41,428 bases of DNA from Candidatus Hatepunaea meridiana (GTDB lineage: Bacteria; Electryoneota; AABM5-125-24; Hatepunaeales; Hatepunaeaceae), in contig JAVCDD010000234.1 in assembly GCA_030765125.1 (NCBI GenBank), positions 1 through 41,428 on the forward strand, in the 5' to 3' direction. Position numbers and translations under genes: made by a program. The notes under the pieces were generated by a model. That model had not been told where the DNA came from, did not search any database, and was given only the letters and a program-made list of their open reading frames with translations. This document shows positions 30,011-38,131 of the stretch, piece by piece. Within the stretch, counting starts at the first letter, position 1. The number at the start of each line of letters is the position of its first letter.

Positions 30011-31745
30011 ATGTTGAGATTGTTTTCATACATATTATTCAGCTTTCTCATGGTTTTGACCGCTTTCGCCCAACCTGAAATCCTTTGGTCGCACAATTAT
30101 GGTGGAGATCACAATCAGGAATGCCACGGCGCTGTGGTGTCTTATGATGGTGGTTTCGCTTTGGCGGGAACTGATGACTGCTGTTGGCAAGAAACTCGTT
30201 CCGATTTTCGTATAATATTAATAAATTCAGAAGGCGAAACTCAATGGTCCCATCGTGTTGGTGGACCAAGAGACGAATTTGGTTCATGGGTGATACAAGC
30301 ATCAGACAGCAGCTATATAATCGGTGGGAGAGGATCTTCATTTACCGAGGGTAGTTGTGATGCCTGGGTTGTGAAGTACAGTGCTGATGGTGATTCAATC
30401 TGGTCAGGTAACTACGGTGGGAGAGGATTTGATGACTCGCATGCTGCATCGCCTACGCCTGATGGTGGCTTTGTGTTTGGTGGAACTACAGATTCGCAGT
30501 CTTATGGCAGACACGGCGCGCAAGACTTCTGGCTGGTGAAGGTCGACGAAGATGGAGAAATGGACTGGTATGGTGTATATGGTGGACGCGCCACCGATGA
30601 CTGTTTTGATATGACAGGTACCGAAGATGGCGGTTATGCTTTAGCAGGTATCACTTCATCATTCGGTCCCGGCGGAAGGAACTTCTATCTGGTCAAGACT
30701 AATGATAGAGGCGAAGAGGAATGGTCGTTTGCTTACGGAACTGAAAGCCCGGATGGGTGCTCCGCCGTCGTTCAAACTACTGATGGCGGATATGCCCTGG
30801 CAGGTTATACTAATCATTTTAACGACGGCAGGGGGGAGTTTTATCTGGTTCGCATTGATGAGAATGGTGAGGAATTATGGGCAAGGCATTATGGGGGACA
30901 GAGAGAAGAGTGTTGTTACAGCATGATTCAAACAGAAGATGGTGGGTTTTTATTAAGTGGTTACACTAATTCCTTTGAGGATGGTATAATTACGATGTAC
31001 ATTGTCAGGACTAACCGGGATGGGGAGATTCTCTGGACAATGACGCCGGATAGAAATGCCGACTATTGTTATGATGCTCTATCCACTGATGATGGAGGTT
31101 ATGCGTTTGCTGGCTGTGGTTATACTGAAATTGGGCGTTTAGGTCGTGAATTCTTTCTCGTCAAGACCGGTACGGACATATTGCGCTGGATTTCATTGCA
31201 AGACACAGGTTTCATAAAGGACAGTTCTTTAGTTTATAATACTGAATACTTCAATGTACAGGGATTCTGTTCTTGTTTTTTCAATCGATGATGGTGAGCA
31301 TATTTACGCTGAATTTGATGAGGATGAACTCACAATTACCTCAGAAGAAGATTGGATTGGCATAGATTCACTAAGATTCATTGTTCTTGAAGAGGACGAC
31401 GAAGATAATGGCGACACAACCTATTTGCGGATTACTGTCCATTTGCAGAATGCCGTTGAATTTCCATCATACGAATTACCTCAAGAATATAATCTTGCTC
31501 ATATTTATCCCAATCCTTTCAACTCCTTAACAACCATACGATATGAACTACCTGAAAAAAGTCTCGTATCTATCAAGATATTAGACGTTTCCGGTCGCAA
31601 GATAGAAACGATCATAGAAAATCAACATGAAGCCGGATATCATCACACAATCTGGAATGGAAGCAAATATCCAAGCGGGGTATATTTCTGCTGGATGGAA
31701 GTTGCTGGTTTCGAAAGAACAATTAAACTTTCATTGATACGATAG
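30011..31745 (+). pseudogene. Secreted repeat protein with a type IX sorting domain, frameshifted
   Basis: The first frame (30011-31291) has a signal peptide (LRLFSYILFSFLMVLTAFA) and at least six repeats of about 50 residues of the form 'W...YGG...D.......DGGFALAG.T', e.g. DGGFALAGTDD, DGGYALAGITS and DGGYALAGYTN. They probably build a beta-propeller. It is interrupted near 31261. The next frame (31254-31745) continues with an Ig-like segment and ends in HIYPNPFNSLTTIRYELPE, a Por-type sorting domain. Removing one G from GGG at 31261-31263 gives NVQDSVLVFSIDD and joins both parts. A real frameshift or a sequencing error are both possible. The function is unknown. Confidence 0.75.
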
Positions 31746-31769
31746 CTTTATTTTGAGAGTGTTAACTAA

Positions 31770-31920
31770 CATTACTTTGTTAAGTGCGAATTTGGCGTAG
31801 GGGCCGATTTATTGAGCCCCTTCTACTTATGCAAAAGGGCTCGATAAATCGGCCCCTACGCGAAACTTTTAATGTTTCAAACAATTATAAAAACCAATAT
31901 TGATACTTAACAAAGTAATG
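31770..31920. repeat. Long palindrome at the 3' end of the IS transposase gene
   Basis: CATTACTTTGTTAAGT at 31770-31785 pairs perfectly with 31905-31920. Inside, GCGTAGGGGCCGATTTATTG pairs with CGATAAATCGGCCCCTACGC. Its right arm encodes the last residues of the transposase. Copies without the IS ends are found at 14189 (degraded) and 41265. Confidence 0.88.
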
Positions 31921-32637
31921 CTAAATACTGATAGAAATCGTTCTTGCCACAACTTGTAGTTATCAGGTATCATAAAGTAGTCCAAAAGCCTTAGGGACAA
32001 ATCAACCATTTTGACGCTCTTGGACACGACTTTCGTTCTTCGTGTCATACGAGCAAGATAATGCCTTGTATTGGAGTTGTCCCTTTCAATAGCTATAGTT
32101 CCCGATTTTCCAATAATATGTTGTTGCTTCGGCAATACTTTACGATAAACATCCCAATCATCGGCGAAATAAGTTCTTCCTTTTCCTTTCACCTTGCTGT
32201 AGAGTTCTTTGAAGGTGGCAGCATTACGATTGCCGAGTGTCCAGGCGACGGTTCGATTATCAGCACGATCCAAGGCTTTCCAGATCCAAAGTTTGTTTAT
32301 TTTGACTGGATGAAATGCCACATCTCGTCAAATTCTAATTTCTGCATGTTTGCATCTATCAATGGTACTGGAAGTTGCTCAGCCTCTTTTCGTATCCATT
32401 TGTAAACAGCCACAGAGGATACATTCATTAATTTGGCTATCATTCCATAGCTGGATTTGCCAGTACTATACAGAATAACAGCAAGCGCTTTAAGAGCAGG
32501 ATGGACACCGCGTAGGGTTGTGCGTGTGAACTCATAACCACAACCACGGATTTCCACCGTTGAACACCCTTAACATGACCGTTTTTTACAATATGGTCAT
32601 GATTGCATCTGGGACAATTAGGGCGTGTATCTTGCAT
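31869..32637 (-). pseudogene. IS1-family transposase (InsA-InsB type), frame-damaged
   Basis: The N-terminal zinc ribbon begins NCPRCNHDHIVKNGHVKG. A missing base between 32549 and 32550 removes the third Cys and shifts the frame; it should read K-C-R-G-C-G-Y-E-F. The InsA-like helix-turn-helix (GMIAKLMNVSSVAVYKWIRK) and the start of the catalytic domain (LEFDEMWHFIQSK) follow. The frame then shifts by -1 at A-AAA-TAA (about 32297-32303) to continue as INKLWIWKALDRADNRTVAW, with DDWDVY and the IERDNSNTRHYLARMTRRTKVVSKS motif of InsB. The -1 shift may be programmed, as in IS1; the zinc-ribbon deletion probably inactivates this copy. Confidence 0.85.
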
Positions 32638-32712
32638 GATAAATACCTTATTTAGTTAACACTCTCAAATTTATTTCATTAAAACCATCTGTTTGTGTAT
32701 CTAATTTCCGAG

Positions 32713-32759
32713 AAGACGGGAATCCGGATAATCTATTATTTCTCATAGATTCCCGTCTT
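32713..32759. repeat. Inverted repeat, possible terminator
   Basis: AAGACGGGAATC (32713-32724) and GATTCCCGTCTT (32748-32759) are perfect 12-bp inverted arms, followed by a further GCGGGAAT. It lies downstream of the minus-strand gene 32815-34284, so it may end that transcript, or it may be another dispersed palindrome. Confidence 0.55.
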
Positions 32760-32814
32760 TGCGGGAATAACAAAAATGTGTAATATTCAGATAAACGAGG
32801 GTTTCGGTCAGATA

Positions 32815-34284
32815 CTATTTTACTAAAATCAATTTACTAGTTCGTAAAACACTACCTGCCTTCAACTGATACAGATATTCACCGGATGGAATATCCAAAG
32901 CATTCCAAATTACCTGGTGAATGCCGATAGATTGCTCGTTATTAAACAGTGTTGTTATCAGTTTCCCATTCAAGTCATACACACTCAATGTTACTTGTCC
33001 CATTTCAGGTAGTTGATAGATGATAGTTGTTGTGGAGTTGAATGGGTTGGGGTAATTCCCGATTATTTCAAACTCTGATGGGAAAGGATTATTACTAATC
33101 TCCGGGATTCCATAGTCTGGATCAAAATAGAAAGCTCCCATGTCGGCGCGAGTATAGTCAGGATCTTCTCGCGAGTTGGGATCACCCGCATCTATACAGG
33201 GGCTGTCTTGAGTCAGATGATAGTTACTGATATTTACGAATAAAGGATCCTCGTTAATGTTGCCTTCAAGCCATTCAAGGTTTGCATTCCCTTGAATATA
33301 TATACTATCCTGTCCCTCATCAATATCACAGTATGAAATAGTGATCTCAGCAGGTGGATTAGGTCCACCGTGAGAATGAACCTGATGATTATTGTTTCCC
33401 CAGAGAACAGAATTAGTTATCTCTAATATTGAAACGCCAATAATGAATATCCCGCCACCCTCGCCATTTGTCGAGTTCCGACTTAAGGTAACGTTTGTTA
33501 ACTCAAGTTCAGAAGCGCTCATATAAATACCTCCACCGGAATGTTGCTCTGCAGTATTATCTGCAATGAGTACACGAGTCATCCTCACAATCGAATTGGC
33601 AGTACAGGCGATTCCTCCACCTAATGATAAGGATGTATTTCGGGAAACTACCACATCAATTAACGTAGGACTCGCACTGGTATTGCAATAAATGCCTCCA
33701 CCGGAAGCGGCTGAATTTCCAACGATTGAGCTGTTTGTAATTCTTGGGCCAGAGCTATCACGGCAGTAAATTCCACCACCCTGACCTTCGGCTGTATTGT
33801 TTACGATTGTAACATTAGATAACGTTGGCACTGTTTGTCTTGAGCAAAACATACCACCACCATCCGCTTCTGCGAAGTTGCCCGTTATTATTAAATGGTT
33901 TAATATTGGACTATAATCGGAACAATATATACCACCGCCGTTTTCTGTACTGCCATTTGTAAGTGTAAATCCGGACAGTGTTGGTCTGCGAGGCTCCTCA
34001 TAGTCGAACGTTACAGGTCGACCCTCTCCTTCAGCGTCAATTATCGTCTGGCTGATGTACGTCTCATCTCCGGTAGTTATAAAGAGGCTGCCGACAACAA
34101 CGCTTTTATCATTGAAACTTATCTGCTCATTGTAAGTACCGGGTTGAACCAGAACCGTATCCCTGTTTTCCGCATTGTCAATACCAGCCTGGATGCTTTC
34201 AAAGTCCTCGGGAACGTTGATGATATTGGCAGACAGAATCATCGGGAACATTATTAGTATTAGACCTAAATGACTTAATTTCAA
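32815..34284 (-). CDS. Secreted right-handed beta-helix protein with a type IX sorting domain
   Basis: The 489-residue protein has a signal peptide (MKLSHLGLILIMFPMILSA), then INVPEDFESIQAGIDNA and DTVLVQPGTYNEQISF, the usual start of pectate-lyase-like parallel beta-helices. About eight coils follow with 'GGGIYC' motifs: NGGGIYCSDYSP, DGGGMFCSRQT, QGGGIYCRDSSG and SGGGIYCNTSAS. IGNYPNPFNSTTTIIYQLPE begins the Por-type C-terminal domain. Such proteins are surface or extracellular; the ligand or substrate is not evident. The start is TTG 34284, with GGAG eight bases before it, 15 bp after the cytochrome stop codon, so the two form an operon. Confidence 0.85.
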   Translation of the reverse strand: MKLSHLGLILIMFPMILSANIINVPEDFESIQAGIDNAENRDTVLVQPGTYNEQISFNDKSVVVGSLFITTGDETYISQTIIDAEGEGRPVTFDYEEPRRPTLSGFTLTNGSTENGGGIYCSDYSPILNHLIITGNFAEADGGGMFCSRQTVPTLSNVTIVNNTAEGQGGGIYCRDSSGPRITNSSIVGNSAASGGGIYCNTSASPTLIDVVVSRNTSLSLGGGIACTANSIVRMTRVLIADNTAEQHSGGGIYMSASELELTNVTLSRNSTNGEGGGIFIIGVSILEITNSVLWGNNNHQVHSHGGPNPPAEITISYCDIDEGQDSIYIQGNANLEWLEGNINEDPLFVNISNYHLTQDSPCIDAGDPNSREDPDYTRADMGAFYFDPDYGIPEISNNPFPSEFEIIGNYPNPFNSTTTIIYQLPEMGQVTLSVYDLNGKLITTLFNNEQSIGIHQVIWNALDIPSGEYLYQLKAGSVLRTSKLILVK

Positions 34285-34299
34285 ATTATTATCTCCGTA

Positions 34300-36156
34300 T
34301 TACCTGATTAGTAAAGCTTTCAGTAAGCCGTTCTTCTTACCGGTTAGATTGTATTGTATCAAATAAAGACCACTAGATAATCCTTCAGCGTTAAAGCTCA
34401 ATGTATGATAGCCGGATGCATAAATGCCTTTTGCCAGATGCGATACTTCACAACCTTTGATATCATAGATGCTGATGTCAACAAAACCTGCTGCCGGTAG
34501 TCCGAAAACAACGTTGACTGTCGAATTGAAAGGGTTAGGATACGGAGAGGATATTGAGTAGTCTGTGGGGATGCTGCGCTGAGACTCCCATACATTATTA
34601 GTTTTCGGTGCAATGTAAAACACATAGGATGTATCACACCATACTGTATCATCCTCAGAGTAGGATGCAACTTCCCATTCGATTTTCCATGTAGATTCCC
34701 AGAAGTCCGCTTCGATGAAGTCCATTACATCAAAGTGGTAGGTCGTATCCTCAAGCGCATCGAAGACATAAGTAACGCCCTGCACATTTTGAGTCTCAAT
34801 GGATAAAATCAATTTATACAAGACATCATCGTCCGGATTGACATCTAAAGATTCCTGCCAGATCAGTTCGGTCTCAAAAGATTCATCCTCACCGATTGTG
34901 TCACCGTCGGCAGGTTCAAGCAGATGAAATCCGGTTGGAGGTACAAGGAAAGAGGTATGGAATTGCCACCTACGCGAACGAGCGCCTTCCGTATTAAGAT
35001 CCAAAGCTCTAATGCGCCACCAGTAATCTGTACCGTTTTCCAATTCTGAAAGGTTGAAGTCTGTCTCGTCCAGAGCATTAAAAACCTGGAAATCACGAAA
35101 CCTCGATTCCGTTGCCAGTTCAACAAGATAAATCAATTCATCATCACGATCGTTATCACGTGCAGCCTCCCAGGATAGTGAAACCGTCAACGTGTCTATC
35201 ACTGTTTCATCTTCAGGTTCAAGCAAGTTGAAAGACCATGGCATCTCGGGGATGGGCTGGTCATGAGCATTATAACATTCATCGCCATGACAACCTGCAC
35301 ATTCATAATCTTCAAAGTTCCTGCACTGGTTTCGCATATTATGACAGGCATCACAGGGAATTTTACCGTAATTGCCAATACCACCGGCAGCTTGATGGCA
35401 TTCACCGCATCTGTCATTATAATTGTGCGAGTGATCCCCAATGGTGTGAGTGAATCCGTTGAAGGCTAAGTCAGAATTGCGAGTGTGGCATTTTACGCAA
35501 TCATAAATATTATTATTCTCAGATTCATTACAAGCAGGTGAGTCATGGCATTCGGTACAGGTTAAATACCGGTCTGATTGCGTAAGAGTTCCTGCCATTT
35601 GCCCTACCTGGAAATCCAGACTCGGGAAGACATTGTATTCTCTGTCATTAACTTCCCGTTTTGCCGAGAAGATAATCGAATATGTGCCAAATTCCTCGAG
35701 GGCTCGGGGAAGTTCAATCTCGATTTCACCTATTTCAGGATCGAATCCCGAATCCTCATTAAAACCATTCCCGACAGTCACTATACTGTACCGGTAATAT
35801 GGATCAACTGTGTTGAAATTCTGTCGCGGACCTGAAACCCAGAGTTCAAGGATAAGAAGTCCGTTGTCTTCACACTCGTCAACTCTTAGATTGTTATCAT
35901 CATCATCGGTCAGCAACAACCTTGCTGTAAAGGTTTCGCCCGATTCGAAAAATCTACCACCTTCCGGTTCTGAGATCGAGAGTTCTGAGTTGAGCATATC
36001 TGCGTAAAGATTACCTGCAAAAAGAACGGTCAGAAGCATTATGCCGGTCATAACGGCGTTTATTGTTTTTTTCTTATGATATGTATTAATCCAGGAAGGG
36101 AGTATAAATCTTAATATTAATTGTCCTATAAATGTACGTTTGGTGTTTGCTTTCAT
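34300..36156 (-). CDS. Secreted five-haem c-type cytochrome with a type IX sorting domain
   Basis: Five CxxCH haem-binding motifs lie at residues 200-204 (CTECH), 220-224 (CVKCH), 250-254 (CGECH), 268-272 (CDACH) and 286-290 (CAGCH), with extra His residues (HTIGDHSHN) as possible distal ligands. Before them is a beta-sandwich domain (SISEPEGGRFFESGETFTARL). After them are two fibronectin-like domains (PWSFNLLEPEDETVIDTLTV, TGFHLLEPADGDTIG). The end is a Por-type sorting domain (PYPNPFNSTVNVVFGLPA). The signal peptide may start at an internal ATG (MTGIMLLTVLFAGNLYA, 36051), which suits better than the long basic N-terminus. An extracellular electron-transfer role is inferred only from the haems and the export signal. 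Confidence 0.85.
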   Translation of the reverse strand: MKANTKRTFIGQLILRFILPSWINTYHKKKTINAVMTGIMLLTVLFAGNLYADMLNSELSISEPEGGRFFESGETFTARLLLTDDDDNNLRVDECEDNGLLILELWVSGPRQNFNTVDPYYRYSIVTVGNGFNEDSGFDPEIGEIEIELPRALEEFGTYSIIFSAKREVNDREYNVFPSLDFQVGQMAGTLTQSDRYLTCTECHDSPACNESENNNIYDCVKCHTRNSDLAFNGFTHTIGDHSHNYNDRCGECHQAAGGIGNYGKIPCDACHNMRNQCRNFEDYECAGCHGDECYNAHDQPIPEMPWSFNLLEPEDETVIDTLTVSLSWEAARDNDRDDELIYLVELATESRFRDFQVFNALDETDFNLSELENGTDYWWRIRALDLNTEGARSRRWQFHTSFLVPPTGFHLLEPADGDTIGEDESFETELIWQESLDVNPDDDVLYKLILSIETQNVQGVTYVFDALEDTTYHFDVMDFIEADFWESTWKIEWEVASYSEDDTVWCDTSYVFYIAPKTNNVWESQRSIPTDYSISSPYPNPFNSTVNVVFGLPAAGFVDISIYDIKGCEVSHLAKGIYASGYHTLSFNAEGLSSGLYLIQYNLTGKKNGLLKALLIR

Positions 36157-36190
36157 GTTTTCTCAATTATTTAAGTTTCGGAAATTTTCC

Positions 36191-36542
36191 TTATTTATTT
36201 AATACCAATTTTCTTGTTTGTAAGATGCTACCTACCCTTAATTGATACAAATATATGCCGGATGGCATATCCAAAGCACTCCAATCTATATTCTGTGTTA
36301 ACTATTGGAAATCTTTGCTATCCTGCTGTCAGAAGCCCTCGTCTGACAGTTCTGGTTCACCATAAGGGTTTTTACAGTCACACGAGGGCGTGTGACTGCG
36401 GGAGTTAACACAGAATCCGGGTCCAAACAACCTGATGATTACCAACAGACTGAACACCGTCAAATAGTGTCGTTACCAATTCCCCTTTCATATCAAATAA
36501 ACTTAATACTACATGACCCACTTGAGATACATTGATATTCAT
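36191..36542 (-). pseudogene. Remnant of a type IX sorting domain, split by a small element
   Basis: On the minus strand the first part (36542 to about 36417) reads VGHVVLSLFDMKGELVTTL, FDGVQSVGNHQVVWT. The second part (36289-36191) reads DWSALDMPSGIYLYQLRVGS, ILQTRKLVLNK. Together they form a Por-type domain like the end of 38132-40570. A 127-bp palindromic element separates them and brings a stop codon. The passenger domain is absent, so it is a fragment left by a rearrangement. Confidence 0.8.
36290..36416. mobile_element. 127-bp element with 14-bp inverted ends
   Basis: ATTCTGTGTTAACT (36290-36303) and AGTTAACACAGAAT (36403-36416) are perfect inverted ends. Inside are two hairpins, CTGTCAGAAGCCC...TCTGACAG and CAGTCACACGAGG...GTGTGACTG. 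There is no gene. It interrupts the sorting-domain remnant. No target duplication is visible at the ends. Confidence 0.8.
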
Positions 36543-36565
36543 TTTGGCCATGTCTGATTGCCTTG

Positions 36566-37252
36566 TTAGCTATCATCTCCAAGTAACTTTCTAAACTCAT
36601 TTTCAAGCTCTCCAAAAGCGTCTTTTATTTCTCCTTTCATTCTCTCGAATATCTTATACCATTGTTTAGTATTGCCAGTTCCCTCTTGAGAATCAATATC
36701 ATTCGCAAACTCGAGAAAGGTTTTTGCAAGCTCAATATCAATCTTTCTTATCTTTTCGACCATAGATTGAGGAAGAAATATAATTCTTTTTGAGTAATAT
36801 TTTCTTAAAGCTTGAAGTGCTTTTACTGCAATCTTACACCTTTCTTTTCTAGGCTTGCCTCCAGCAGGTTCGAATACCTTTACGTAGTTATCAACTGCTC
36901 GGTAAAGTTCATTCAATAATGAATATGTTTCGGCAATTACTGAAGCTCTTTTCTCATGCAATTTTGAGAATTTAATATTTCTTTCAGCTGCAGCTATGCT
37001 AAGACTTGACTTTAACTTCTCTATCTCAACATCCATCTGAGACTTTAGTTGCGCCTTATGTGTTTCAATGCCTGCATCGGTACGCGCTTTTAGTTTTGAT
37101 TTATGAGTCTCTAATTTCTGATCATATTCGTTTTTTATTGCATTTTTTAACCGCTCAGAAACTGTTGTCTTAAACAACCATATTAAAATTGCCGTTAGGA
37201 CCGCACTTACAGTAGCCGAGGTAATTAGTTCCAATAAGAATTCTGAAAACAT
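36566..37252 (-). CDS. Membrane-anchored coiled-coil protein, unknown function
   Basis: The 228-residue protein has one N-terminal transmembrane helix (ATVSAVLTAILIWLF, about 12-28) and no cleavable signal. A long charged coiled coil follows with an internal near-repeat (LETHKSKLKAR, IETHKAQLKSQ, then IEKLKSSLS). FSKLHEKRASVIAETYSLLNELY and a helical C-terminal domain complete it. Proteins with this 'HEKRA.VIAE.Y.LL' pattern are widespread among bacterial hypothetical proteins in variable genome regions; no function is established to my knowledge. The ATG follows AAGGAGAAGGG, a strong ribosome site. It stands alone between a pseudogene and a methyltransferase gene, in a region rich in rearrangements, which suggests acquisition. 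Confidence 0.8.
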   Translation of the reverse strand: MFSEFLLELITSATVSAVLTAILIWLFKTTVSERLKNAIKNEYDQKLETHKSKLKARTDAGIETHKAQLKSQMDVEIEKLKSSLSIAAAERNIKFSKLHEKRASVIAETYSLLNELYRAVDNYVKVFEPAGGKPRKERCKIAVKALQALRKYYSKRIIFLPQSMVEKIRKIDIELAKTFLEFANDIDSQEGTGNTKQWYKIFERMKGEIKDAFGELENEFRKLLGDDS

Positions 37253-37309
37253 CCCTTCTCCTTTATAATATGGTTACAAGTAATTCTTAGTTATCTTAGT
37301 ATAAACCAT

Positions 37310-38065
37310 TCAAATCAACGTCCCAACCAACAAATAAGCCTCCCGTCCGTCATCGTGAACCGGATAGGGATACTTCTCGACAGTGAATCCAGCTTCCTGC
37401 ATCAACTTCAGCCACACTTTTAGAGGGAACAACCCATGCAGATGACGATCCTGTTCGACACGAAGTCCCTGTTTGGTCCTGATGTGATAGTAAAAGAGTG
37501 TTTCAGTCACCGTATCATTGGGATCTGGATCATACGCATACATGATAACCGTTAGTTCGGTTTCATCGTTGGAGTTCGTGAAATGATCAACTGATGGAGA
37601 ACAAAACGTTTCCCGAAAATTTTCCGGGGCAGTAACAAAAATACCACCCGGTTTGAGATGCGCTACTGCTGTGGCAAAAGTCTGTTTCAGATCCTCTTCG
37701 GTCAGCATGTAATCAATTGCATCATGAATTAGAACTGCCTTGAACTTCCTCCCAAGCCGCACCGTTCGCATGTCGCCAACATGCAATGGAATGTCCGGGA
37801 TCAATTCGTGACATTGAGCCAGCATCTTCTCAGATATATCCGAAGCCGTAGCGTCAAAGTCTCCAGTCAGATGATAGAGGTTATGACCACCTCCAACGCC
37901 AATCTCGAGAATCTCGTGCCGACCTGATCCAAGTTTTTCTCGTAATACTTTGCGCCAGTAGTCTGCTTCCTCTGTGTAGTCTTCCAGATTGCTGATCAGT
38001 GTCCACAAATCAGCAAAGTCGTCATACATTCGATTTAGAGATGGTTCATTTCTCTTTTTTTCCAT
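37310..38065 (-). CDS. Class I SAM-dependent methyltransferase
   Basis: The 251-residue protein begins with LNRMYDDFADLWTLISNLEDY, as in many small-molecule methyltransferases. Motif I is ILEIGVGGGHNLYHL, the end of strand 2 is ATASDISEKML, then HVGDMRTVRLGRKFKAVLIHDAIDYML. LKPGGIFVTAPENFRETF precedes a long beta insertion (TELTVIMYAYDPDPNDTVTE). The substrate is unknown. It is not similar in detail to the methyltransferase at 27133. It has no visible ribosome site and is 58 bp from the next coding gene downstream on the same strand. Confidence 0.87.
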   Translation of the reverse strand: MEKKRNEPSLNRMYDDFADLWTLISNLEDYTEEADYWRKVLREKLGSGRHEILEIGVGGGHNLYHLTGDFDATASDISEKMLAQCHELIPDIPLHVGDMRTVRLGRKFKAVLIHDAIDYMLTEEDLKQTFATAVAHLKPGGIFVTAPENFRETFCSPSVDHFTNSNDETELTVIMYAYDPDPNDTVTETLFYYHIRTKQGLRVEQDRHLHGLFPLKVWLKLMQEAGFTVEKYPYPVHDDGREAYLLVGTLI

Positions 38066-38131
38066 ATGTCAATATTTATTAATCTCAATTTGATGAGGAA
38101 TCTTGTATTTTAATAGTCTTTTTAATCTATT

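Larger units (their letters stand above)
31752..32669 (-). mobile_element. IS1-family insertion sequence
   Basis: The 918-bp element has perfect 18-bp terminal inverted repeats (TTTGAGAGTGTTAACTAA at 31752-31769, mirror at 32652-32669). TTTAT on both sides (31747-31751 and 32670-32674) may be the target duplication, though IS1 usually makes 8-9 bp. The gene content is an InsA/InsB-type transposase. The 3' part holds a 151-bp palindrome, 31770-31920. Confidence 0.85.

Noticed and set aside
35199..35469. Several short frames over the cytochrome haem region
   Set aside because: All are shadows of the CxxCH-containing frame; the His/Cys-rich code makes open alternatives likely.
36214..36408. 64-codon plus-strand frame between 36214 and 36408
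   Set aside because: It runs across the 127-bp palindromic element and the sorting-domain remnant on the other strand, with no ribosome site.
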